From Deltaproteobacteria bacterium (GTDB lineage: Bacteria; Desulfobacterota; Desulfarculia; Adiutricales; Adiutricaceae): a DNA stretch of 16,864 bases. The stretch covers positions 1 to 16,864 of the forward strand of contig JAITLH010000092.1 in assembly GCA_031277995.1 (NCBI GenBank). The letters are read 5' to 3'. Shown here piece by piece: positions 7,012 to 13,202 of the stretch. The position numbers and the translations under genes are program-made. Below the pieces are notes generated by a model. That model saw only the letters and a program-made list of their open reading frames with translations, was not told the origin of the DNA and did no database searches. Position 1 is the first letter of the stretch; each line of letters starts with the position of its first letter.

Positions 7012-7500
7012 TTGGGGGTTGGTTTTAAAGGGATAGGAAAAAAACGGTTGATTGTGGGGATTGTTTTTTGGAAAATTTTCTTTACCTATCGTACGTTGGA
7101 TGGATTTTGAGCGTCTTTAAGTAGGTAGGGATTTTTTTCGTTGGATTTTATGGGGCCGGAGACAAGGTTTTTAGCGGACTAAAAATAAGTTTGGTTTGGG
7201 CTTGGGACAATAAAAAATGGCCTGGTTATCGGGAAATGGACCGGTAAAATTCGCCAAAAAACCCGTCTCGGTTTTTAAATCCAAGGCGCGAAAAAGTCAA
7301 ACTTCGCGCCGGGTGGTTTCATTGTTTGACGCGTTTTGTGATAACATGGGCTTAACTCATGAACGGTCCATGGCCCAACCGGTCCATAAGGCCTTTGGAG
7401 AAATCACCCCCCCGGTGTCATCGCCTTTTTTTCTAGCCTCTTTTTCTAGCCTCTGGGGCTTTGGCTTAGTCGGCCCCGCGGCGAGTCCAGGATTTACTTT

Positions 7501-7821
7501 ATGCCTTTATATTCCTACACCCACGATCAGGAAAGCCCCGATTGTGAGCGTTATCCGGATTTCGAGATCGAGCAAGTGGCCAGGGATCTGCCGCTTGGCG
7601 TTTGCCCATGGTGCGGCAAACCGGTCCGCAGGGTCATGGGCGCCCCGGCCATAAAAAAACGACACTTCGATTGCGAGCTTCGGGACAAGGGTTTCACTAA
7701 ACTCGTCAGGGTAGACGACGGTATTTTCGAAAACAAGACCAGACGCCCCGGCGAGGAAAAATACGTGGATCGCCGAAAACCCGAGACCCTTCCGATTTTG
7801 GAAAAAACCATTCGGGATTGA
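7501..7821 (+). CDS. FmdB-like zinc ribbon protein, divergent
   Basis: A 106-residue protein. The start MPLYSYTHD and the later CPWCGKPVRRV (C35, C38) fit the FmdB-type regulatory zinc-ribbon family, whose members begin MPxYxY and carry two CxxC knuckles. The first knuckle is degenerate, with only C15 (SPDC); C58 lies further on. Metal binding may therefore be altered. The C-terminal half (KGFTKLVRVDDGIF onward) is polar and charged and not recognised. The ATG at 7501 has AGGA about eight bases upstream. The stop TGA (7819-7821) is one base from the ATG of the DUF3842 gene, so the two are almost certainly cotranscribed. The role is unknown; the first family member was described near formamidase genes. 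Confidence 0.7.
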   Translation: MPLYSYTHDQESPDCERYPDFEIEQVARDLPLGVCPWCGKPVRRVMGAPAIKKRHFDCELRDKGFTKLVRVDDGIFENKTRRPGEEKYVDRRKPETLPILEKTIRD

Positions 7822-7822
7822 A

Positions 7823-8257
7823 ATGTCGTTTAAGTTCAATAAAACCGGACCCATCGTGGCCGTCCTGGACGGTCAGGGCGGAGGCATAGGCGCGGCCGTG
7901 ATCAAAGAAATCCGCCGCGAGTTTCAAGAATCTTTGGAAATTTGGGCCCTCGGGGCGAACTCGACCGCCACCGAGACCATGATGAGGGCCCGGGCCAACC
8001 GGGGGGCCACCGGCGAAAACGCCATCAAAGTGAGCCTGGCCAAGGTTGACGCCCTGGTCGCCCCCATGGCCGTGGGCTGGGCCAACTCCATGATGGGCGA
8101 GATCTCCCCGGCCATCGCCGAGGCGGTCATGAGCGCCGACGTGGTCAAGATCTTTATCCCATTGTCCCAAGAAAAGGTCATTTTGGCGGGCTTCCAAAGC
8201 GAACCCTTGCCTCACCTGGTCTCAAAGGCCGTGGAGATACTTAAAAATTTGAGGTAG
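7823..8257 (+). CDS. DUF3842 family protein
   Basis: A 144-residue cytosolic protein of a conserved uncharacterised family. Marks are the N-terminal IVAVLDGQGGGIGAAVIKEI (glycine-rich, nucleotide-binding-like, residues about 11-30), ALGANSTATETMMRARANRG, GATGENAI and ANSMMGEISPAIAEAV. Length matches the family. It starts one base after the zinc-ribbon gene, and a CooT gene follows 117 bases later. I recall DUF3842 and CooT genes being neighbours in anaerobe genomes, which would hint at a metal-related role; this is inference from context and no function is established. Confidence 0.85.
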   Translation: MSFKFNKTGPIVAVLDGQGGGIGAAVIKEIRREFQESLEIWALGANSTATETMMRARANRGATGENAIKVSLAKVDALVAPMAVGWANSMMGEISPAIAEAVMSADVVKIFIPLSQEKVILAGFQSEPLPHLVSKAVEILKNLR

Positions 8258-8374
8258 GTTCTTAAAATCGATCTCGCCGTTTGAAAGTTTTTTAAAACAG
8301 TGCCAAAAAAAATAAAAATATTAAGAAAATTTTAACCTTAAACACATAAAATCTAAACCGTTAGGAGACTCGTC

Positions 8375-8581
8375 ATGTGCGAATCAAACGTCTATCTAGT
8401 CGACCCGGGACAGGAAGATGAGGAAGGAGAACTCTTTCTCGAGGCCGTGGATGAACTATTGCCCGAAGAAGACGGCTCTTGGAGAGTGACCAGCATTTTC
8501 GGGGAGCAAAAGATCGTAACCGGCCGCATCAGAAGCATGCACCTGGTTGACCACCGAATAATTTTCGAGCGTTCGGCCTAA
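8375..8581 (+). CDS. cooT: CooT family nickel-binding protein
   Basis: A 68-residue protein matching the CooT family. It begins MCESNVYLVD, with the Cys2 that binds Ni(II) in Rhodospirillum rubrum CooT, where the protein assists nickel loading of carbon monoxide dehydrogenase. It ends with the family pattern FGEQKIVTGRIRSMHLVDHRIIFE. Acidic residues are abundant (QEDEEGELFLEAVDELLPEED). AGGAG lies eight bases before the ATG. No dehydrogenase gene is in the window, so the client enzyme is unknown. The AT-rich 117-base gap upstream could hold its own promoter. A bidirectional terminator follows at 8746-8794. Confidence 0.85.
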   Translation: MCESNVYLVDPGQEDEEGELFLEAVDELLPEEDGSWRVTSIFGEQKIVTGRIRSMHLVDHRIIFERSA

Positions 8582-8605
8582 GGATCTTGCCCCCCAAGGC
8601 CCACC

Positions 8606-8669
8606 CCTGGGATTGGGCCCTGGGATTAGCCCTTGGTATAAGCCCTTGGAAAAACCTTGGATAAGCCCC
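8606..8669. repeat. Degenerate 13-bp tandem repeat
   Basis: Five units of 12-13 bases follow the cooT stop: CCTGGGATTGGGC, CCTGGGATTAGCC, CTTGGTATAAGCC, CTTGGAAAAACC, TTGGATAAGCCCC. The shared core is YTGGNATNAGCC. Confidence 0.55.
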
Positions 8670-8745
8670 AAACCAACCCCCGGCCAAATCGCTTGGCCCA
8701 AGGCGCTTGGCTTATCGCCCTTTGGGGACTAAGCGGCGAGGCGAT

Positions 8746-8794
8746 AAAAAAAAAGAACCGGCTAGTTTTCGGCTCGATTTGAGCCGACGGCCGG
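8746..8794. terminator. Bidirectional Rho-independent terminator
   Basis: AAAAAAAGAACCGGC on the left pairs with GCCGGTTCTTTTTTT on the right, with an inner stem TCGGCTC/GAGCCGA. T tracts follow on both strands. It sits between the convergent cooT (plus, ends 8581) and oxidoreductase (minus, ends 8871) genes. A further 8-bp inverted repeat, TTATCGCC (8712-8719) with GGCGATAA (8740-8747), adjoins it on the left. Confidence 0.9.
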
Positions 8795-8870
8795 TTCTTT
8801 TTTTATTGGGCCCAAAAATTAGCCAAAGGCTTCGAAGCCATCATGGGGCTTTTTTTGGGGCCATTCGCGG

Positions 8871-10079
8871 TTATTTGAGTAGGGAGAAATCAAAGTTCTC
8901 TTGGCTTAAGCCCGTTAGGATCTCGGGTTTGATCTTAACTTTCCCCAGCGCCGCGGCCAGTTCCCTATTGCCAGCGGTCGTTCCCAGGTTGGTGTAACCA
9001 ACTATCAAGCCCTCGGAATCGACCACGACTTTTCGGTAGGTCTTTTCGTTTTCAAACTCGGCCCCGGTGAGTTTGTTGTCGGGATCGAGGTTTCCGGCCG
9101 CGACCAAATCCAGCCCGGCCACCTTCAAAGAGCTTGAGGGCGGTACGGCTTGGTAAACCTTTCTTTGATCCCTGGGCACGGCCAAGTTATGGCCGGCTAT
9201 TAAGCCCTCGGCCCGGCCAATGGTCCAAAGCCCCCCGGCCCCGTCCTTGGTCTGGGCGCAATCCCCGGCGGCGTAAACGCCCGGCTTTGAGGTCTCCAGA
9301 TACTCGTCAACGACGATGCCCCGATCGAGCTTAAGATCCAGATGCTTGGCCAGTTCCAAATTGGGGGTAACCCCGGCGGCCACGACCAGGATCTGGGTAT
9401 CGATGGGCTGGCCATCGGAAGTCTCGACCCTTTGCAAACGATCGCTACCCGTCGTCCCGGTTATGGAGGCGTTTAGGTGGATGACCAAACCCTGTTCGGT
9501 TAAGTATTTTTCGAGCTTTTTGGCGCTTCCCGGAGTCGTTTGCCTAGGTAAGATCCGCCCGGCTCTCTCCAAGATATGGACGGAAAGGCCCATGGCCCCC
9601 AAAGCGCAGCCAATCTCCAAGGCCAGTAAACCCGCCCCCATCATGACGGCCGTCTTACTTCTCTTGGCCTCGTAATGGAGGGTCATGGCGTCGTATAAGT
9701 GCCTTACGGTAAAAACCCCCGGGAGGTCATAATTAACCGGACTGGGCCTACTGGACTCGGCCCCGGTCGCGACCAGCAAGCTATCGTAGACGAGCCTGCT
9801 TCCCAAGGATCCCCTGACCTGGTTGTTTTCCGCGCAAATTTCGATTAGGGCCTCGCCCTTTCGAAGCTCGATGTTTTTTTCCTGATACCAGCTATCGGGA
9901 TGGGCGAAGATCTTTTCCACGGAAAGGGTGCCCTTAACGATGTCGGGCAGCCTTGGCCTATAATACAAAGCTTCCTTTTCTTGGCAAAACACGGTGATGT
10001 GGGCCTGGGGATTGACTTCCCTGGCCTTTTCGGCGGCGGTCACGCCCGCTACCCCGGCTCCGGCGATGACTATGTTCAT
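8871..10079 (-). CDS. NAD(P)/FAD-dependent oxidoreductase, nitrite/rubredoxin reductase type
   Basis: A 402-residue flavoprotein. FAD is bound by the N-terminal GAGVAG (residues 7-12) and the later VYAAGDCAQ. The NAD(P)H domain has MGAGLLALEIGCALGAMG (about 145-165), and AAGVTPNLELA matches the family's ATG motif. LYYRPRLPDIVKG and the C-terminal LKVAGLDLVAAGNLD resemble NADH-rubredoxin reductase and the FAD part of NirB. No CxxC redox pair is visible, so it is not a thioredoxin or lipoamide reductase. It would transfer electrons from NAD(P)H to a small carrier such as rubredoxin, but the partner is not in the window. The ATG at 10079 has GGAG five bases upstream (10085-10088); an in-frame TTG at 10097 lacks a ribosome site. 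It appears monocistronic. Confidence 0.85.
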   Translation of the reverse strand: MNIVIAGAGVAGVTAAEKAREVNPQAHITVFCQEKEALYYRPRLPDIVKGTLSVEKIFAHPDSWYQEKNIELRKGEALIEICAENNQVRGSLGSRLVYDSLLVATGAESSRPSPVNYDLPGVFTVRHLYDAMTLHYEAKRSKTAVMMGAGLLALEIGCALGAMGLSVHILERAGRILPRQTTPGSAKKLEKYLTEQGLVIHLNASITGTTGSDRLQRVETSDGQPIDTQILVVAAGVTPNLELAKHLDLKLDRGIVVDEYLETSKPGVYAAGDCAQTKDGAGGLWTIGRAEGLIAGHNLAVPRDQRKVYQAVPPSSSLKVAGLDLVAAGNLDPDNKLTGAEFENEKTYRKVVVDSEGLIVGYTNLGTTAGNRELAAALGKVKIKPEILTGLSQENFDFSLLK

Positions 10080-10142
10080 ACTATCTCCGTACCCCAAAAA
10101 CCCAAGGCCCGCGGCCCTGGGAATAATTAAAACCGGCTTGGT

Positions 10143-10370
10143 TTAAGGCCTCTGGGCCCCAAACCCCCCCGGTCGATATTTCTTTAACAAAAAAACGGGC
10201 GGCCCGGCCAACCAAAAGGGCGCTTTTGGCCCCCCCTTGGCCAGCGCGGTTAACTTGGTTAGCTTAGCCGGCTTGGCTGTCTTAGAAAACTTGGCTGTCT
10301 TAGAAAACTTGGCTGGCTTAGAAAACTTGGCTGTCTTAGAAAATATGGTTAGTTTAGAAAACTTGGCCAA
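10143..10370 (-). CDS. Doubtful Lys-rich repeat peptide
   Basis: A 75-codon frame whose first half repeats KFSKTA-like hexapeptides coded by the 18-bp tandem repeat (units such as KFSKTA, KFSKPA, KPAKLTKL), ending in a Gly/Pro-rich tail. It begins with TTG at 10370, with a purine-rich AAAGG about seven bases upstream. The array keeps its frame because 18 is divisible by three, so the open frame could be a by-product of the repeat. It is too uncertain to treat as an established gene. Confidence 0.25.
   Translation of the reverse strand: MAKFSKLTIFSKTAKFSKPAKFSKTAKFSKTAKPAKLTKLTALAKGGPKAPFWLAGPPVFLLKKYRPGGFGAQRP
10254..10361. repeat. 18-bp tandem repeat, six units
   Basis: Units at 10254, 10272, 10290, 10308, 10326 and 10344. 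The consensus is CTTGGCTGTCTTAGAAAA; units 2 and 3 are identical, units 4 and 5 differ from them by at most one base, and the first and last are diverged. Confidence 0.9.
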
Positions 10371-10934
10371 CCTCGCCTTTTCCCTTTAATCGCCAAAAAA
10401 ATCCCAAACCAAACCCGGCCCCGCCCAAAAGCGGCCAGGCCAAAAATAAAGCGGCGAAAAACGAAAACGCTGACGCCCTTTGGCCCAAGATCGCCCCCGG
10501 CCAAGCCTTGGGCCTAAAAACCTCGGGGCCCATGGCCTCGGGCCCAAAAAACCCGGGCCAAAAGCCTGGGAAAACCCGGGTCCGGGCCGGCTTAAAATGA
10601 TTGACCTGGGAGAATCAAAAGAAAGCGCTTTAAGGGACTAAAACTAAGTTAGCCGGAAAAAATTAGCTAGCTTTTAAATTTTTATAGAGAAAATAAGTTT
10701 TTACAAGACTTATTTGTATAAACAGTTGCGTTAGACCATTAAAAATAAATTAAAATCTAACCTTCAACTTTTCATGCTACAATAATACAATTATCTTAGA
10801 ACTAATTCAAGGGGTAACCCTTGGCGCCGCAAACCGGACTTGGGTCGGCGGAGTCGAGGCTCGCGTTTAAACGGGCGTCAAGGGGCCTGGGAGCGCTTGG
10901 GGGCTTAACCCTTATCCCAAGCCCTAAATCGGGC

Positions 10935-10990
10935 GGCCAAAGCCCCCAGGGGGCGAATTTGGCCGTTTGCGGGGCCTTTTTGGCGGGGGG
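10935..10990 (-). repeat. Dispersed intergenic repeat, copy D (inverted)
   Basis: GCGAATTTGGCCGTTTGCGG at 10952-10971 is nearly the reverse complement of the core of copy B (CCGCAATCGGCCAAATTCGG region). Similarity continues on both sides for about ten bases (CCCCCAGGGG before, GGGGTGA after). Confidence 0.55.
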
Positions 10991-11148
10991 TGAGGGTTTA
11001 GGTTTTTGAGCCAAAAAATCCCCCCATTTGATAGGCGGCTTTTTTTGGCCGCGAGCTGACGCTTCAAGGGATGAGGGAAGTTTAGGGGAGAACGGGGAGA
11101 CGAAAGGCCAGGCGGGCCCAAAAAAACCAAGGCCTTTGGGACATGGCC

Positions 11149-11170
11149 GGGGCTGGGGCCGGGGCCGGGG
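11149..11170 (+). other. G-quadruplex motif, four GGGG tracts
   Basis: GGGG runs at 11149-11152, 11155-11158, 11161-11164 and 11167-11170 are separated by two-base loops (CT, CC, CC), giving a short GGGGCC hexamer array on the plus strand. It is about 120 bases past the greA stop, just beyond its terminator. Confidence 0.7.
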
Positions 11171-11192
11171 CCGGCCGGGCGGCCTTGGGCTT

Positions 11193-11238
11193 AAAAAAAA
11201 CCGAGGGCGCGGCCAGGGCTAAAAACCCTAGAGCGCCC
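11193..11238 (-). terminator. Rho-independent terminator of greA
   Basis: On the minus strand GGGCGC (11233-11238) and AGGG pair with CCCT and GCGCCC (11205-11210), with small internal loops. Eight T follow after a short TCGG (T tract 11193-11200). It starts 50 bases past the greA stop. Confidence 0.6.
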
Positions 11239-11287
11239 CATGGAGTCGCGGCCAAGGAAAAACTTAGTCAACCAAAAAGTTTTTGGC

Positions 11288-11752
11288 TCACTTGATGGTG
11301 ACGATCACGTAATCCTGGGGACCTTTTGGGGTATTGACCCTGACTTCGTCACCCTCTTCGCGGCCCAAAAGGGCCCGGCCAATCGGCGTGGCCACTGATA
11401 AAAGTCCGTTTTCCGGGGCCGACTCATATGGTCCCACCAGCATGTAGGTTTTTTCGTCGCCGGTATCCACGTTTTCCAAGGTCACCGTGGCCCCAAAGAC
11501 GCAGCGGCTATATGGCCCGGCCACTTCCTCGACCTGGCAGGTGGATAGCTGGGTTTGGAGTTCCCCTATCCTGCCTTCGACGAAACTCTGCCGTTCTTTG
11601 GCGGCGTGGTATTCGGCGTTTTCCGAAAGATCGCCGTGGGCCCTGGCTTCTTCTATGGCTTTTATGATCCTGGGACGCTCCTCTTTTATTAACCGATCGA
11701 GTTCTTTTTGTAATTTGGCCATGCCCTCGCGCGTGATGGGAGACAACTCCAT
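11288..11752 (-). CDS. greA: Transcription elongation factor GreA
   Basis: A 154-residue cytosolic factor that rescues backtracked RNA polymerase by stimulating cleavage of the transcript in the secondary channel. The N-terminal coiled coil (about 1-75) has the hallmark GDLSENAEYHAAKERQSFVEG, with acidic tip residues D41 and E44 at the same positions as in E. coli. The C-terminal FKBP-like domain (about 80-154) keeps VGPYESAPENGLLSVATPIGRALLG and the final basic/valine strand. I chose the ATG at 11752 because GAGG (11759-11762) is six bases upstream; the ATG at 11764 overlaps that site and has none of its own. Single gene with its own terminator. Confidence 0.95.
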   Translation of the reverse strand: MELSPITREGMAKLQKELDRLIKEERPRIIKAIEEARAHGDLSENAEYHAAKERQSFVEGRIGELQTQLSTCQVEEVAGPYSRCVFGATVTLENVDTGDEKTYMLVGPYESAPENGLLSVATPIGRALLGREEGDEVRVNTPKGPQDYVIVTIK

Positions 11753-12336
11753 GATAATCCTCATGCTAAAAAAGCGATCGCCGCGGCAAACCCTGGTTAA
11801 ACGAGAAAAATAAATTTCCGGTTTGGAAAACGAAGCGGGATCGCTTCAAAAACCTGGGTCCCTACGGCGTTATCGATTGGACAAAAAAAATATGGCCCCC
11901 GCCTTAAGCGCCTTCCGGGTTACCGTTCACGGGACCGTGGGGCTTTTTCGCGACAAGCCAAGCGAATCAAAATTATGGGTCCGGACCTACGGCCCGAACC
12001 CTCGACAGAAGCCAGTTTATTTCAGTTGGAAAAAAAAGGCAAGAGTTACCTTTTTGGGACGGCTAAAACCCATAGGCGTCTATCCCAAACCAAGGCCAAA
12101 AGCGCTCCGGCCGGCCTTTGGCCAGCCAAAGGGCCAAAAAAGCCCGCGATCTGGCCAAGGTTAAGGGGCGAGGCGAACGCGGTTAACGGGCCTGGGGGGA
12201 TTTTTCGCCCCGGGGGTGGGGGTTACCCCTTTTGGCCCAAAGGAACGGTTTGTTAAGCGTTTTGGGGAACGCTTTGGGTAGCGATTTGGTAAGCGCTCCG
12301 GGGAGCGCTTTGGGGCTAGGGGGTTTTTTGTGGATT
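11753..12336. other. Intergenic spacer with tandem repeat
   Basis: No accepted gene. A plus-strand open frame at 11823-12164 has a random-looking composition but includes FLGRLKPIG, identical to residues near the end of the lyase at 179-1648. The right end holds a 12-bp tandem repeat at 12249-12320. Confidence 0.5.
12249..12320. repeat. Degenerate 12-bp tandem repeat, six units
   Basis: Strict 12-base period: TTTGTTAAGCGT, TTTGGGGAACGC, TTTGGGTAGCGA, TTTGGTAAGCGC, TCCGGGGAGCGC, TTTGGGGCTAGG. It begins about 17 bases beyond the stop of the 171-codon gene. Units four and five form a small palindrome, AAGCGCTC/GAGCGCTT (12291-12310). Confidence 0.75.
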
Positions 12337-12852
12337 TCAATGGAGGTTTTTAAAGTACTCGTCCATGATTTCCTTAAAAAACTTAGCGTAATCCCACGCC
12401 TCCATCACCCTCCTCCAGACTTTGTACATCTTTTTGGGGTTTTCCAAGTTTACCAATTTGGCCGCCGTCGGGATCCCATTGGCGTTTACCTGCGGGTTTT
12501 GGTTGCCCCATTTGTACCTGCCCGTGGGCGGTTTGACGGTCAACTCTAAGTATTTATGCTTTAGCTCATCGGAGAGCCGCTTTAACTCGCGGCGCTCGGA
12601 TTCCAAGGCCTTATTGAAAAAAGTCATGCTTTCGGTGACCTTGGGCTCGGTACGCGCCGAGTAAACGTCCAGCATCGTCTTATAGCTCATTATGATGGAG
12701 TTATAATTATACATAAAATTTAAAATGTCATGACCCATCTTGCCCGGGTTTAGAGTTACGTTCTCCAATTTGGGCTTTTTAGGTAATATCCTGCTATGTT
12801 TAACAAATTTTATCTCTTTTTCTGAAGATAAACTGTATCTATTTTCTTTCAT
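12337..12852 (-). CDS. Hypothetical protein, 171 residues
   Basis: Family not recognised. It is a basic, mostly helical soluble protein without a signal peptide: a Lys-rich N-terminus (SEKEIKFVKHSRILPKKPK), a probable coiled coil at about residues 75-106 (NKALESERRELKRLSDELKHKY), a loop with TGRYKWGNQNPQVNANG, and an aromatic, amphipathic C-terminus (VWRRVMEAWDYAKFFKEIM). The ATG at 12852 has GGAAA about eight bases upstream. Single gene, lower in GC than greA or moeA. A symmetric dyad (12883-12901) lies about 30 bases upstream and could be its operator. Confidence 0.7.
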   Translation of the reverse strand: MKENRYSLSSEKEIKFVKHSRILPKKPKLENVTLNPGKMGHDILNFMYNYNSIIMSYKTMLDVYSARTEPKVTESMTFFNKALESERRELKRLSDELKHKYLELTVKPPTGRYKWGNQNPQVNANGIPTAAKLVNLENPKKMYKVWRRVMEAWDYAKFFKEIMDEYFKNLH

Positions 12853-12882
12853 GATAATTTTCCATTGGTTAAAAAAATAATT

Positions 12883-12901
12883 CTAGACTAAATTAGCCTA
12901 G
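12883..12901. promoter_or_regulatory. Operator-like dyad
   Basis: CTAG-A-CTAA-A-TTAG-C-CTAG is symmetric in all four tetramers with single-base spacers. It lies 31-49 bases upstream of the ATG at 12852, where a repressor could cover the promoter. The 8-mer CTAGACTA recurs at 6802-6809. Confidence 0.4.
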
Positions 12902-12991
12902 GCGAATAAACATTGAACTTTAGGGTATTTAAATACGCTAAAAAAATTCAAAAAAAGGGCTAACGCGTTGGCTTAAACCCCCGGCCAATAC

Positions 12992-13092
12992 TTAAGTCGC
13001 GAGCGTCGTCCCCGCGGGGCCAAAAAAAACCGGCCATGGGTTTGGCCACGGATTAACATGGATTGCCATGGCCCGAATATTTCGCGACTTAA
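12992..13092. repeat. 101-base element with 11-bp inverted ends
   Basis: TTAAGTCGCGA (12992-13002) and its exact complement TCGCGACTTAA (13082-13092) enclose 79 bases, in which GGCCATGG (13032-13039) can pair with CCATGGCC (13066-13073). It could be a miniature inverted-repeat element or a structured transcript end. Confidence 0.55.
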
Positions 13093-13112
13093 AAAAACCG
13101 TAAACCCCCCAC

Positions 13113-13160
13113 AAACACGGCCCGCGAACGGCCATTATCGGGCCCCAGAGGGGTTTGGGC
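13113..13160 (+). repeat. Dispersed intergenic repeat, copy C
   Basis: AAACACGGCCCGCGAACGGCC and then CGGGCCCCAGAGG match AAACATGGCCCGCAATCGGCC and CGGCCCCAGGAGG of copy B with few changes. Similarity fades after about 13160. Confidence 0.55.
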
Positions 13161-13202
13161 GCCCTTTCCGGTAAGGGGAAGAGGAGCCAAGGTTAAGGCG
13201 CC

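Larger units (their letters stand above)
6601..7500. other. Long divergent intergenic region with hairpins
   Basis: Nine hundred bases between divergent genes. The near side (6617-6840) is AT-rich, the rest GC-rich. It contains an element shared with the pgsW upstream region (6673-6698), an AT hairpin with 13-bp arms (6728-6740 and 6766-6778), a smaller inverted repeat ACCGTT/AACGGT (6845-6850, 6868-6873), a GGCC-rich palindromic stretch (about 6905-6945) and a 12-bp hairpin (6963-7011). An open frame from 7217 runs into the zinc-ribbon gene in another frame and is not protein-like. No clear promoter was found. Confidence 0.55.
10080..11287. other. Long intergenic region of 1.2 kb
   Basis: No established gene. 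It contains an 18-bp tandem repeat (10254-10361) with a doubtful Lys-rich frame, GGGCC-rich filler (about 10480-10610), an AT-rich patch (10640-10800) with weak hairpins (10691-10715, 10730-10761) and an extended -10-like TGCTACAAT (10775-10783, plus), then GC-rich DNA with copy D of the dispersed repeat, a G-quadruplex motif (11149-11170) and the greA terminator. GGACTAAAACTAAGTT at 10635-10650 resembles short motifs at 5494, 6615 and 7176. Confidence 0.55.
12853..13202. other. Intergenic spacer with a dyad and an inverted-repeat element
   Basis: It has an AT-rich leader of the 171-codon gene (to about 12960), a 101-base element with 11-bp inverted ends (12992-13092), and copy C of the dispersed repeat (13113-13160). 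The missing DDE half of the neighbouring transposase is not here. Confidence 0.55.

Noticed and set aside
7326..7354. TTGACG as a -35 for the zinc-ribbon operon
   Set aside because: No -10 hexamer at an acceptable spacing.
7217..7654. Plus-strand 145-codon frame
   Set aside because: Its second half overlaps the zinc-ribbon gene in another frame, its first half lies in filler DNA, and it lacks a ribosome site.
11823..12164. Plus-strand 113-codon frame
   Set aside because: Composition looks random and no ribosome site is present; only the short lyase-like peptide is of note.
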